The position numbers and the translations under genes are program-made. The notes beneath the pieces were generated by a model. It saw only the letters and a program-made list of their open reading frames with translations, did not search any database and was not told where the DNA came from. This document shows, one piece after another, positions 34,295 through 43,904 of a stretch of 64,000 nt of DNA (position 1 is its first letter; each line of letters begins with the position of its first letter). The DNA is from UBA3537 sp965658025 (GTDB lineage: Bacteria; Bacteroidota; Bacteroidia; Flavobacteriales; Flavobacteriaceae), in the NCBI GenBank assembly GCA_965658025.1, contig CBFHQL010000002.1, forward strand, positions 134,410 to 198,409. Direction: 5' to 3'.

Positions 34295-36688
34295 ATGTTT
34301 AAAGTATTTTCTTCAGGTTTTTGGGAAGCTGTTGCTCGACTTATTCTTCGCAATCGAATTCTTATTCTAATATTGATTGGTGTTGGAACAGGACTTACGG
34401 TGTCGCAATGGAACAAAATGCGTTTTACCTACACTGAGGCCAATTTGCTCCCTGACCGACACCCAACAAATCTAGAATACAACACCTTTTTGGATATTTT
34501 TGGCGAAGAAGGTAATATCATTGTCTTGGGTGTAAAAGACAGCACTCTTCTTACAGTAGAAAAATTAAATGCTTGGAATCGGTTCAGCAAATCATTTGAC
34601 GAAAACGAAAATATTGAAGCCATCATTACGCTTCAAGATTTAAAGAAATTAATTAAAAATCAGAAAAATCGACAATTTGATTTTGAACCCATCATCAACG
34701 ATTCTATTCGTACAAATGATGAGTTAAAAGAACTACAGCGTTCATTGTCTTTTGATTTTCCATTTTATGACGATGTTCTTTTCAATAAAGAATCAAAAGC
34801 GATTCGAACCATTATTTATTTAAAAAAATCCATTGTCAATACTTCCGCAAGAAAGGAATTTATTCTGGATGAATTGATCCCGAAAATTGAAACCTTTGAG
34901 CGTAAAACAAATTTGAATGTAAGAGCATCGGGAATGCCCTATGTCCGCACCTTAAATTCTCAAAACATTATTGACGAAATAGAGGTTTTTATTTTAGCAG
35001 CTATACTCATTACTTCGCTTATATTCTATTTGTTTTTCCGTTCTTATCGTGCAACTTTCATCTCTATGATTGTGGTGGTGATTGGGGTAATGTGGACTTT
35101 TGGTATTTTGGGCTTTCTTGAGTATGAAATTACTGTTCTAACAGCCCTAATACCCCCTCTAATTATTGTGATTGGTGTTCCAAACTGTATTTTTTTAATC
35201 AATAAATACCAACACGAAGTCAATAAGCACGGGAATAAAGCAAAGTCACTGCAACGCGTCATCACCAAAGTGGGTAATGCTACCCTAATGACCAATACAA
35301 CAACGGCTTCTGGTTTTGCAACTTTTGTAATTACACAAAGTAAACTTCTTATAGAATTTGGTACTGTGGCCTCGCTGAGCATCATGGCTATTTTTATTCT
35401 TTGTTTGCTCATTATTCCAATCATTTATAGCTTCATGCCAATGCCCAAAGAAAAACACTTGGAGCATCTCAATAAACGCTGGATCAATCGATTGGGAGAC
35501 TGGATTGAAAAAACTGTTAAACACAAAAACATAGCCATTTATTCCATTTCAATTATTCTCTTAGCCGTAAGTATTATTGGGATCTATCAAATAAAAACTT
35601 CTGGTAGTCTTTTGGAAGATATGCCCAAGAGTGCCGAGTTTTTCGAAGATATTGAATTTTATGAACAGGAATTCAACGGCGTGATGCCATTAGAGATTCT
35701 AATCGATACCAAGCGCAAAAAAGGCGTTTTGAAAAGATCGACTTTAAAACGCATGAATGAACTAGAAGAGCTTATTGTGGAAATCCCCGAACTTTCAAAA
35801 CCACTTTCCATTGTTGGCCTTGTCAAATATGCTAAACAAGCGTTTTATAACGGAAATCCAAAATACTATCAATTACCCACAGCACAAGAAAACAGCTTCA
35901 TTTTATCCTATGCAAAAAATACAACAAACGATGTGAGTTTGTTGAAAAATTATGTGGATTCTACAGGACAATATGCGCGTATTACCACATTTATGAAAAA
36001 TGCTGAGATTGATAAAATGGAGCGCATTGAAGAACGATTAAAAGAAAAAATTGAAAAAATATTTCCAGATGATCGCTACGAAGTAACGCTTACTGGGAAA
36101 GCGTTTCTATTTCAAAAAGGAACACGTTTTCTCATTCGCAATTTGATCCTCTCACTCGCCTTAGCCATTATGCTTATTTCATTGTTTATGGCCTACATGT
36201 TTAGGTCATTCCGAATGATTATTATTTCTTTAATTCCAAATCTTTTACCGCTTTTAGTTACTGCTGGAATGATGGGTTATTTGGGTGTTCCCATAAAACC
36301 TTCCACAATATTGGTGTTTAGTATTGCTTTTGGAATATCCGTAGATGATACCATTCACTTTTTGGCAAAATATCGTCAAGAATTACTCGCCAACCATTGG
36401 CGTATAAAGAAATCTATTTTTGCTGCACTGAGAGAAACCGGGGTAAGTATGTTCTATACTTCTATTGTTTTATTCTTTGGTTTTTCGGTATTCATTACTT
36501 CCAACTTTGGGGGAACAGTCGCTTTAGGAGCGCTCATCTCTGGAACTTTATTGCTCGCAATGATGGCCAATTTATTGCTTTTACCTGTATTGCTTCTATC
36601 TTTGGAACGCAGTATTGCAAACAAACAAGTTTTGAAAGAACCCCCACTAAACATCATCCCCGAAACTGAGGATGTTGAAGAGCAATAA
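34295..36688 (+). CDS. RND-superfamily exporter of the MMPL/SSD type
   Basis: A 797-aa membrane protein with twelve predicted helices in a duplicated 1+5 layout: helix near 22-40, periplasmic loop, five helices about 220-400 including ALIPPLIIVIGVPNCIFLINKYQHE, helix near 415, second loop, five helices about 615-780 including IAFGISVDDTIHFLAKYRQE. The paired Asp residues in ISVDD are the proton-relay site. No adaptor or outer-membrane gene accompanies it, which fits the stand-alone MMPL/HpnN-like lipid exporters better than the tripartite pumps; substrate unknown. Confidence 0.87.
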   Translation: MFKVFSSGFWEAVARLILRNRILILILIGVGTGLTVSQWNKMRFTYTEANLLPDRHPTNLEYNTFLDIFGEEGNIIVLGVKDSTLLTVEKLNAWNRFSKSFDENENIEAIITLQDLKKLIKNQKNRQFDFEPIINDSIRTNDELKELQRSLSFDFPFYDDVLFNKESKAIRTIIYLKKSIVNTSARKEFILDELIPKIETFERKTNLNVRASGMPYVRTLNSQNIIDEIEVFILAAILITSLIFYLFFRSYRATFISMIVVVIGVMWTFGILGFLEYEITVLTALIPPLIIVIGVPNCIFLINKYQHEVNKHGNKAKSLQRVITKVGNATLMTNTTTASGFATFVITQSKLLIEFGTVASLSIMAIFILCLLIIPIIYSFMPMPKEKHLEHLNKRWINRLGDWIEKTVKHKNIAIYSISIILLAVSIIGIYQIKTSGSLLEDMPKSAEFFEDIEFYEQEFNGVMPLEILIDTKRKKGVLKRSTLKRMNELEELIVEIPELSKPLSIVGLVKYAKQAFYNGNPKYYQLPTAQENSFILSYAKNTTNDVSLLKNYVDSTGQYARITTFMKNAEIDKMERIEERLKEKIEKIFPDDRYEVTLTGKAFLFQKGTRFLIRNLILSLALAIMLISLFMAYMFRSFRMIIISLIPNLLPLLVTAGMMGYLGVPIKPSTILVFSIAFGISVDDTIHFLAKYRQELLANHWRIKKSIFAALRETGVSMFYTSIVLFFGFSVFITSNFGGTVALGALISGTLLLAMMANLLLLPVLLLSLERSIANKQVLKEPPLNIIPETEDVEEQ

Positions 36689-36716
36689 ATATCGTTCTTC
36701 TTTGGTTCTAAAGTTT

Positions 36717-36724
36717 TATATTTG
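36717..36724 (+). promoter_or_regulatory. Promoter -7 box of asnS
   Basis: TATATTTG, 19 nt before the asnS ATG, with a GGGAG Shine-Dalgarno at 36736-36740 between them. The upstream TTG element is not at an ideal distance. Confidence 0.4.
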
Positions 36725-36743
36725 TAGCTAATTTTAGGGAGAC

Positions 36744-38186
36744 ATGATCAAGAGTACAATAGCAGAACTTTTTGCGCAAGAAATAAAACACATCGATGTT
36801 GAGGTTAAAGGGTGGGTAAAATCTTTTAGAGCAAATCGCTTTATTGCTCTTAATGACGGATCTACACTACAGAATATTCAATGTGTTGTCGATTTTGAGT
36901 CTATGGAAGAAACGCTTCTAAAGCGCATCACCACAGGTGCTGCGGTGCATATAAAAGGCAATCTGGTCGAAAGTCAAGGGAAAGGGCAAGAAGTAGAAAT
37001 TCAAGTCTCCAGTATTGAAGTCTTAGGCGAGGCCGATCCTGAACTTGTGTCTAAAACAATTTTACAACCAAAACGCCATTCATTAGAATTTTTGAGAGAA
37101 CAAGCGCACCTTAGAGTGCGTACCAACACTTTTGGTGCCGTCATGCGTTTGCGCTCATCTCTTTCATTTGCAGTTCATGATTATTTTCATAAAAACGGCT
37201 TTAATTATATGCACGCGCCCATCATCACAGGAAGCGATGCCGAAGGTGCTGGTGAAATGTTTCGCGTAACAACTTTAGATCCAAAAAATCCCCCACTTAC
37301 AGATGATGGCAAAGTAGATTATTCAAAAGATTTCTTTGGGAAAGAAACCAATCTAACCGTTTCAGGACAGCTAGAAGCTGAAACCTATGCTATGGCATTA
37401 GGAAAGGTCTACACTTTTGGTCCAACATTTAGAGCCGAAAATTCTAACACTTCCAGACACCTTGCAGAATTTTGGATGATCGAACCTGAAGTCGCCTTTA
37501 TGGATCTTGAAGGGAATATGGATCTTGCTGAAGATTTTCTGAAATATGTGATTGGCTACGTATTAAAAAACAACACAGAAGATCTTACTTTTCTTGAGCA
37601 TCGCTTGGAACAAGAAGAAAAGTCTAAGCCACAGAACGAGCGCAGTAGCATGCGGCTGACCGAAAAATTAAAATTTGTTTTAGACAACAATTTTAAGCGT
37701 GTAAGTTATTCTGAGGCCATCGATATTTTAAGAAATAGTAAACCCAATAAAAAGAAAAAATTCAAATATCCAATCAATGAATGGGGGGCAGATTTGCAAA
37801 GTGAACATGAGCGTTTTTTAGTAGAAAAACACTTTAAGTGTCCGGTTATTTTATTTGATTACCCCGCTAATATTAAAGCATTTTATATGCGTTTGAATGA
37901 AGATGGGAAAACGGTACGTGCGATGGATATTCTTTTTCCAGGAATTGGAGAAATTGTAGGTGGGTCACAGCGAGAAGAACGCCTCGAAGTCCTCAGAGAA
38001 AAGATGGCGGCACTTGATATCCCAGAAGAAGAACTGTGGTGGTACTTAGACCTCAGAACCTATGGTACAGCTATACATTCTGGGTTTGGACTTGGATTTG
38101 AAAGATTAGTGATGTTTGCTACAGGGATGAGTAACATTAGAGATGTCATTCCTTACCCAAGAACACCACAAAATGCTGAATTTTAA
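36744..38186 (+). CDS. asnS: Asparaginyl-tRNA synthetase
   Basis: A 480-aa class IIb synthetase. N-terminal OB-fold anticodon-binding domain (VKGWVKSFRANRFIALNDGS), then catalytic motifs: motif 2 region FGPTFRAENSNTSRHLAEFWMIEPE and motif 3 GFGLGFERLVMFATGMSNIRDVIPYPR. The GEMFRVTT and VSGQLEAETYAMAL segments separate AsnRS from AspRS. Closed by a terminator-like hairpin. Confidence 0.97.
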   Translation: MIKSTIAELFAQEIKHIDVEVKGWVKSFRANRFIALNDGSTLQNIQCVVDFESMEETLLKRITTGAAVHIKGNLVESQGKGQEVEIQVSSIEVLGEADPELVSKTILQPKRHSLEFLREQAHLRVRTNTFGAVMRLRSSLSFAVHDYFHKNGFNYMHAPIITGSDAEGAGEMFRVTTLDPKNPPLTDDGKVDYSKDFFGKETNLTVSGQLEAETYAMALGKVYTFGPTFRAENSNTSRHLAEFWMIEPEVAFMDLEGNMDLAEDFLKYVIGYVLKNNTEDLTFLEHRLEQEEKSKPQNERSSMRLTEKLKFVLDNNFKRVSYSEAIDILRNSKPNKKKKFKYPINEWGADLQSEHERFLVEKHFKCPVILFDYPANIKAFYMRLNEDGKTVRAMDILFPGIGEIVGGSQREERLEVLREKMAALDIPEEELWWYLDLRTYGTAIHSGFGLGFERLVMFATGMSNIRDVIPYPRTPQNAEF

Positions 38187-38217
38187 CTGCAAAAAGCACC
38201 CTGAAATTAATTAATCG

Positions 38218-38251
38218 AAACTAGAGTTAAACAATCTCAATAGTTTTTTTT
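38218..38251 (+). terminator. Probable terminator after asnS
   Basis: AAACTA-GAG (38218-38226) pairs with CTC-(AA)-TAGTTT (38236-38246) around a 9-nt loop, followed by five T residues. The stem is short, AT-rich and has a 2-nt bulge. Confidence 0.5.
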
Positions 38252-38276
38252 AATTTTATACAAACCCAAATAAGCA

Positions 38277-39731
38277 ATGCTAAAGCAGTACTTACAATTT
38301 AAACTTTCACAAAAACTGTCTCCACAGCAGATTCAGTTGATGAAACTTATTCAACTGCCTACACAAGCATTTGAGCAGCGCTTAAAGCAGGAACTCGAAG
38401 AAAATCCAGCTTTGGAACGCGGAAAAGATAATGAAAGTGATGGTTTTGAAGATGCTTACTCTGATCATGATTTTGGGGATAATGAACAAATCAATGCAGA
38501 AGATATCAATGTAGATGATTATCTCAGCGATGATGAAATTCCGGCATACCGACTCCATGCGAATAACTACAGTGCAGATGACGACTCAAAAACAATTCCT
38601 TATGCTTCAGGGACTTCGTTTACACAAATTCTAATCGATCAGCTCAATACGTTTCGGTTGGAAGATGAACACTATCAAATTGCGAAATTTCTTATTGGCA
38701 GTATCGACGACAGTGGCTATATCAGAAGGCCTCTTTTAGATTTGACAGACGATTTGGCCTTTACACAAAATATTTACACCGATATTGAAACCATTGAAAA
38801 AGTCTTAAAAGTTGTTCAACAACTAGACCCTCCTGGTGTTGGTGCCAGAGATTTGCAAGAATGTCTTCTGATTCAACTGCAAAGAAAAACACAAACCCCT
38901 CATACGGAATGCGCTGCTAAAATCATTGAAAACGCTTTTGAGCAATTCTCAAAAAAACACTACCAAAAACTCCTCAAAAAATTTAATATTTCAGAACTTG
39001 AGCTTAAAGATGCTATTTTAGAAATAGAGCGATTGAACCCAAAACCTGGCAGTTCTTTTTCCAACAATTTACGCTCAACAGAACATGTTGTCCCAGATTT
39101 CACGATTAAAATTGTAGATGGTGAATTGGAGCTTACGCTCAACGGACGCAATGCGCCCGAGCTGCATGTTTCAAAGTCGTACAACGAAATGTTACTTGGC
39201 TATAAAGTTTCAAAAGAAAAATCTAAAGCACAAAAAGAAGCCGTCTTGTTCATCAAACAAAAACTTGATGCTGCCAAGTGGTTTATTGATGCCATACGCC
39301 AACGCCAACAAACCCTAATGCTTACCATGAGCGCCATTATGCATTACCAAAAAGCATATTTTTTGTCTGGTGATGAAGAGCAACTTCGCCCCATGATTCT
39401 AAAAGATATTGCCGATGAAGTCGAAATGGATGTCTCCACAATTTCTAGAGTAGCGAACAGCAAATATGTAGATACGCCTTATGGAACCAAACTCATCAAA
39501 GAATTTTTTAGTGAATCCATGACCAATGATCAAGGCGAGGAGGTTTCGACTCGAGAAATCAAAAGTATTCTAAAAACCGTTATTGCTGAAGAAGACAAGA
39601 AAAAACCCTTGACCGACGAAAAGCTAGCCAAAATTCTTAAAGAAAAAGGTTATCCTATTGCCCGTAGAACCGTTGCAAAATATAGAGAACAACTCGATTT
39701 TCCTGTAGCTCGACTGCGCAAGCAAATTTAA
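38277..39731 (+). CDS. rpoN: RNA polymerase sigma-54 factor
   Basis: A 484-aa sigma factor for -24/-12 promoters. Region I at the N-terminus (QYLQFKLSQKLSPQQIQLMKLIQLPTQAFEQRLKQELEENPALE), an acidic region II (about 45-100), core-binding domain (YIRRPLLDL to LDPPGVGARDLQECLLIQL), HTH (IADEVEMDVSTISRVANSKYV) and the RpoN box ARRTVAKYRE near residue 465. Length is normal. Stop is 1 nt from the convergent umuD stop. Confidence 0.97.
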   Translation: MLKQYLQFKLSQKLSPQQIQLMKLIQLPTQAFEQRLKQELEENPALERGKDNESDGFEDAYSDHDFGDNEQINAEDINVDDYLSDDEIPAYRLHANNYSADDDSKTIPYASGTSFTQILIDQLNTFRLEDEHYQIAKFLIGSIDDSGYIRRPLLDLTDDLAFTQNIYTDIETIEKVLKVVQQLDPPGVGARDLQECLLIQLQRKTQTPHTECAAKIIENAFEQFSKKHYQKLLKKFNISELELKDAILEIERLNPKPGSSFSNNLRSTEHVVPDFTIKIVDGELELTLNGRNAPELHVSKSYNEMLLGYKVSKEKSKAQKEAVLFIKQKLDAAKWFIDAIRQRQQTLMLTMSAIMHYQKAYFLSGDEEQLRPMILKDIADEVEMDVSTISRVANSKYVDTPYGTKLIKEFFSESMTNDQGEEVSTREIKSILKTVIAEEDKKKPLTDEKLAKILKEKGYPIARRTVAKYREQLDFPVARLRKQI

Positions 39732-39732
39732 G

Positions 39733-40176
39733 CTATACTTTTTTTATCACATTAGTCACGATTCCCCAAATGACGAAGTCATTTTCAGGGGTAATTCGAA
39801 TAGGTTTGTAGTTTTTATTTTCAGGTTGTAACCAAACCTCTTCGCCCTCAACCTTCAACCTTTTGACCGTAAATTCACCGTCTAAAAAACAAACTGCAAT
39901 CCTGTTGTGTTCTGGTGTAAGACTTCTGTCTATAACCAGTAAATCATTGTCATTGAGTCCTGCATCAATCATGGATTGACCACTCACCCGTGCAAAAAAA
40001 GTGGCTTCTTTGTTCTTGATGAGCTCAGAATCCAACGATAGTCGTTCTTGCTTAAAATCGTCGGCTGGAGAGGGAAACCCTGCAGAGATTCCGCTATCAA
40101 AATAAATAGCGCCTTGATTTTTTTCTGATGGTTTTGGTATAAAAAAAGTTAAGGTTTGATTGGTGTTTTTTGGCAT
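39733..40176 (-). CDS. umuD: UmuD-like self-cleaving DNA polymerase V accessory protein
   Basis: A 147-aa S24-family protein. The cleavage site is A32-G33 in ISAGFPSP, the nucleophile is S68 (VSGQSM) and the general base K105 (TVKRL). The Ser-Lys distance of 37 residues equals that of E. coli UmuD (S60/K97). The ATG at 40176 is chosen because it starts MPKNTNQTLTFF; an open frame reaches 23 codons further into umuC. It lies downstream of umuC and overlaps it by 28 nt, the reverse of the E. coli order, so translation is coupled to umuC. Confidence 0.92.
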   Translation of the reverse strand: MPKNTNQTLTFFIPKPSEKNQGAIYFDSGISAGFPSPADDFKQERLSLDSELIKNKEATFFARVSGQSMIDAGLNDNDLLVIDRSLTPEHNRIAVCFLDGEFTVKRLKVEGEEVWLQPENKNYKPIRITPENDFVIWGIVTNVIKKV

Positions 40177-41429
40177 TGAACTGTAATTATATCTTTTAAA
40201 TTGGTGGTGTACTGTGGCGATAAATGTTCTTGGCGCATTTTCCACGTACGAGCTAAATCTTGGTTGGCTAATTTTAGTTTTGGGGCATTGTATTTCTTAT
40301 TCACTCGATCAATGGCATGCATCAAAGGTTTGTGGCGCGCATCTTCGTGTGTAAACATTTGGAGTTGATGATTATATGTCGGTACAATCCCTGTAAGAAT
40401 CACCCCTGCTTTTTTGTAATGAATTCCCTTTTTATAGATAGAACTTATGGCACGAACAGCGCTTGAGCTGAGCACCAGACTAGAATCTGTGGGAAAAGGA
40501 ATACTGACCATTGTACTGGCACGATATTGCTTGCTATTAGCTTTAAAACGATCGCTACGCAAAAACACAACAAGCATATGGCAACTGGAATTTTGACGCC
40601 GGAGTTTTTCGGCACAGCTACTAGCAAATGTAGAAATGCGTTCCTTTAAATCTCCTAAATCAGTCAATGTCGTCTCAAAACTTCTTGTGGTCGCAATGGC
40701 ACGTTTGTTTTTGACTTGATCCATCTCTATTTTAGAAATCCCTTCTAAGTCTTTTTTAAGTTTCCATTCGGTAATAGAAAATGTTTTCCGCACCCAAAGG
40801 TCTGGAAGCTGAACAAAATCATAGGCCGTTTTGATTTGTTTTTGTGCCAATCTTTTGTGGAGTGCATGACCAATACCCCAAACGTTATCAATGGAAGTCC
40901 ATTTGAGTGCTTTAATACGTTTTTCTTCAGTGTCAATAACATAGACGCCTCCTGTTTCTTTTGGAAACTTTCGAGCAATCTTATTAGCTACTTTGGATAG
41001 TGCTTTTGTGGGGGCAATCCCTACGCAGGTTGGAATTCCTGTCCACTTCAAAACACGATTCCGAATGTCATGCCCATAGGCGTCAAGCTTATAATGGTCG
41101 AACCCCTTGAATTGCAAAAATGCCTCATCAATGCTATAAACCTCAACGTCTGGAGTGAATTGTTCTAAAATCTTCATCACCCGGCTACTCATATCGCCAT
41201 ACAAAGGATAATTAGAAGAAAAAACATGCACTTTATTGGCCTTAAAAAAGGATTTGTATTTAAATGCTGGTGCGCCCATAGGAAGCCCCAAATTCTTTAC
41301 TTCATCACTACGCGCAATAACACAGCCGTCGTTGTTAGATAAAATGGCGACCGGTTTCCCTTGTAAATTCGGATTAAAAACCCGTTCGCAAGAGGCATAA
41401 AAATTGTTACAATCGACTAGTGCAAACAT
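40149..41429 (-). CDS. umuC: UmuC-like Y-family DNA polymerase V catalytic subunit
   Basis: A 426-aa translesion polymerase. The metal-binding residues are in FALVDCNNFYASCERVF (Asp 6) and VYSIDEAFLQF (SIDEAF, Asp-Glu near 100). Thumb HhH region VWGIGHALHKRLAQ, then little-finger domain and a C-terminal UmuC-specific segment ending QHLSPQYTTNLKDIITVQ. Full length. Forms Pol V with cleaved UmuD dimer. No LexA-type box was recognised upstream. Confidence 0.95.
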   Translation of the reverse strand: MFALVDCNNFYASCERVFNPNLQGKPVAILSNNDGCVIARSDEVKNLGLPMGAPAFKYKSFFKANKVHVFSSNYPLYGDMSSRVMKILEQFTPDVEVYSIDEAFLQFKGFDHYKLDAYGHDIRNRVLKWTGIPTCVGIAPTKALSKVANKIARKFPKETGGVYVIDTEEKRIKALKWTSIDNVWGIGHALHKRLAQKQIKTAYDFVQLPDLWVRKTFSITEWKLKKDLEGISKIEMDQVKNKRAIATTRSFETTLTDLGDLKERISTFASSCAEKLRRQNSSCHMLVVFLRSDRFKANSKQYRASTMVSIPFPTDSSLVLSSSAVRAISSIYKKGIHYKKAGVILTGIVPTYNHQLQMFTHEDARHKPLMHAIDRVNKKYNAPKLKLANQDLARTWKMRQEHLSPQYTTNLKDIITVQCQKTPIKP

Positions 41430-41607
41430 GATTGAAAGGTAGTGTATTTCTGCTTTTTTTTAAAATAGAAATTGTACTTTATTTCAAAATTAAATAGCAT
41501 TTTAAACGTAAAGTTTTAACATTATTTCCGCAATTTTATAATGTGTGGCTTGTGGATTTGTATACCTTTGGGGCTTATTTTAAAAACCCCTTGAAAACCA
41601 ATTTAAA

Positions 41608-43416
41608 ATGAGAATTAGATTTAAAACATCCGTGCTTATTACCCTTTTTGCAATACAATACGGCATTGCACAACAGGTTCAACCTTTGGATTCAGTGACA
41701 ATTGAATCGACAAGAATTGATTTGCCTTTCAAGGAAAATTCACGAACAATTAGCATCATTAGTTCAGACGTGATTGAACAAAGTCCAGCCACAAATTTGG
41801 CAGAACTTCTACAACAAGAAGCGGGAATAGACATTCGGCGCCAAGGAATCTATGGTATGCAATCGGACTTGTATATCCGTGGTGGAAGTTTCGACCAAAC
41901 GCTTTTACTTATTGACGGCATCAAGGTGGAAGACCCTCAAACAGGGCATCATACCTTGAATATAGCACTTCCTTTGGAAGTGATCAAACGCATCGAAATT
42001 ATTAAAGGCCCTGCGGCAAGAGTTTTTGGGCAAAATGCGTTTACGGGAGCCATTAATATTGTCACAAAATCTAATGGAGATTTGAAAAACAATATCGGTT
42101 TTCAATTGGGGTCATACAACCAACAACATGCAGCGGCGACGCTTGGAGAAAACTTAGGTAATACAAATCTTATGGGGCATGCATCGGTCAATAGTTCTGA
42201 TGGGTATCGTTACAATACAGATTTTGACAACCACAATTACTTTTTAAAAAGTAGCTTTAATACAAATAGAAACCCCATTGATGTTGTCGCGACATTTTCG
42301 GAACGCAAGTTTGGTGGAAATCAATTTTATGCCATTGATGCCAAAGAACAATACGAAGAAACACAAAGTAGCTTGGTGGGTATTTCTACCACAATGCATC
42401 GAGGGAACTTGAAAATTAATCCTCAGCTGTACTGGAAACGCAACCAAGATATGTACCTCTATATAAGAAACAAACCTTCAGTATATAGGAATTTACATAT
42501 TTCAAATAAAATTGGTGCACAAATCAATGCATCTTATTCTTCATCGATTGGGGTCACTGGTTTTGGTGTCGATGTTGCAAACGTCACTATGGATAGTAAT
42601 CGATTGGGGGATCGTGAACGATGGATGGGGACTTTGTTTTTAGAGCATCGCTTTTCATTATTAGACAATAGACTTGATGTAACGCCTGGTGTGGCGGTCA
42701 ACTATTTTTCAGAGTTTGATTTTAATGCTTTTCCTGGAATAGATTTGGGCTATACCATCAATGATTCTTTTCGAATATATGCAAATGCAGGCTATACCTA
42801 TAGAGTGCCCACCTACAACGATCTTTACTATGTGGGGAGCAGGGATATAGGAAATGAAAATTTGGTGCCAGAGAAAGCTATTTCAGAAGAAATCGGTCTA
42901 AAATATTTTGGAGAAACCCTTAGCGCTTCTGTTGCCTTTTTCAATAGAGATTCCGATAATTTAATAGACTATACCAAAGAAAATGAGGCAGATAAGTGGC
43001 AATCCAATAACTTGAAAAGTTTGAATTCTCATGGAATAGAGTTTCAATTGTCTTCGCCATTTAAAATAGGAGAATATGCTCAAAACTTGAACTTGGGGTA
43101 TACCTATTTAAATGAAGATTTAAAAGCTGTAAGAGCCAACTATTCGAAGTATATCATCAATTCACTATATCATCACCTTACGGCTAACGTAAAAACACAG
43201 TTTACCAAAAACCTTACCCAAAGTATCGTTTATAAATTTGCGGAAAGAGCTACGGGTGAAAGCTATAGTGTTGTTGATGTTCAAGTAAAGTTGTTGATTA
43301 GCCAACTCGAATTGACAATTACAGGAAACAATATTTTCAATACATCGTATATAGAAACAGGTATCGTCCCAATGCCAAAAGGCAATGTGTTATTTGGTCT
43401 GCGTGCTTTTTTCTAA
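41608..43416 (+). CDS. TonB-dependent outer-membrane receptor, BtuB-like
   Basis: A 602-aa precursor with signal peptide (MRIRFKTSVLITLFAIQYGIAQ). Plug domain about 30-145: VTIESTRIDLPFKENSRTISIIS, LLQQEAGIDIRRQGIYG, DLYIRGGSFDQTLLLIDGIKVEDPQTGHH and the plug end GPAARVFGQNAFTGAINIVTK. A 22-strand barrel follows and ends VLFGLRAFF. The short length and absence of an N-terminal CarboxypepD domain fit the cobalamin/siderophore class rather than SusC. A TACCTTTG promoter box lies at 41563-41570; no cobalamin riboswitch is visible, so the ligand stays open. Confidence 0.88.
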   Translation: MRIRFKTSVLITLFAIQYGIAQQVQPLDSVTIESTRIDLPFKENSRTISIISSDVIEQSPATNLAELLQQEAGIDIRRQGIYGMQSDLYIRGGSFDQTLLLIDGIKVEDPQTGHHTLNIALPLEVIKRIEIIKGPAARVFGQNAFTGAINIVTKSNGDLKNNIGFQLGSYNQQHAAATLGENLGNTNLMGHASVNSSDGYRYNTDFDNHNYFLKSSFNTNRNPIDVVATFSERKFGGNQFYAIDAKEQYEETQSSLVGISTTMHRGNLKINPQLYWKRNQDMYLYIRNKPSVYRNLHISNKIGAQINASYSSSIGVTGFGVDVANVTMDSNRLGDRERWMGTLFLEHRFSLLDNRLDVTPGVAVNYFSEFDFNAFPGIDLGYTINDSFRIYANAGYTYRVPTYNDLYYVGSRDIGNENLVPEKAISEEIGLKYFGETLSASVAFFNRDSDNLIDYTKENEADKWQSNNLKSLNSHGIEFQLSSPFKIGEYAQNLNLGYTYLNEDLKAVRANYSKYIINSLYHHLTANVKTQFTKNLTQSIVYKFAERATGESYSVVDVQVKLLISQLELTITGNNIFNTSYIETGIVPMPKGNVLFGLRAFF

Positions 43417-43430
43417 ACCCCTTTTTTAGT

Positions 43431-43904
43431 TCAAAAAAGCTGGTTGATTTTTTCATAAACCAAATGGGATTCCCATCCTCGGTATAAGAGATAATCGGCC
43501 AGTTTTTTCTTTTTTTTGAGTACAGAACCTCCTTTGAGGGAATTCGCTTTTTTATGCGCTAATGTTTCAAAGGTTGTTTTGTATTCCATATCCGAAATTT
43601 GCCCTAAAGCTTTATTAACAAGGTAATTTGATATGTTTCGTTGTTTGAGCTCAGAAATTAAACGCCGTCGCCCCCATTTTTTAATTTTAAATTTTCCCCG
43701 CACAAAAGCCATAGCAAAACGTTCTTCATTTAAAAAATTTTCTTCAATGAGTGTCATGATAATTTGTTCTGATGCCTGAGGAATCATCTGCATATCTTTA
43801 AGTTTTTGAGCGACCTCTTTATGGCAGCGGTCTTGATAAGCACAATACCTTTGAAGTTTAGCCAATGCTTCCTCTACTGTGTATGTCTTTTTTGTGAAGG
43901 ACAT
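43431..43904 (-). CDS. recX: Regulatory protein RecX
   Basis: A 157-aa helical protein that modulates RecA filaments. VEEALAKLQRYCAYQDRCHKEVAQKL, LIEENFLNEERFAMAFVRGKFKIKKWGRRRLISELKQR and ADYLLYRGWESHLVYEKINQLF are the three RecX repeats. ATG at 43904 overlaps the receptor stop by one base (TGATG); an in-frame TTG at 43907 is the only earlier choice. Last gene of porZ-recO-receptor-recX. Confidence 0.92.
   Translation of the reverse strand: MSFTKKTYTVEEALAKLQRYCAYQDRCHKEVAQKLKDMQMIPQASEQIIMTLIEENFLNEERFAMAFVRGKFKIKKWGRRRLISELKQRNISNYLVNKALGQISDMEYKTTFETLAHKKANSLKGGSVLKKKKKLADYLLYRGWESHLVYEKINQLF

Noticed and set aside
41430..41607. Cobalamin riboswitch ahead of the BtuB-like receptor
   Set aside because: The 178-nt gap is AT-rich and lacks the conserved B12-box and long structured core; only a short GGGG/CCCC hairpin near 41571-41590 is seen.
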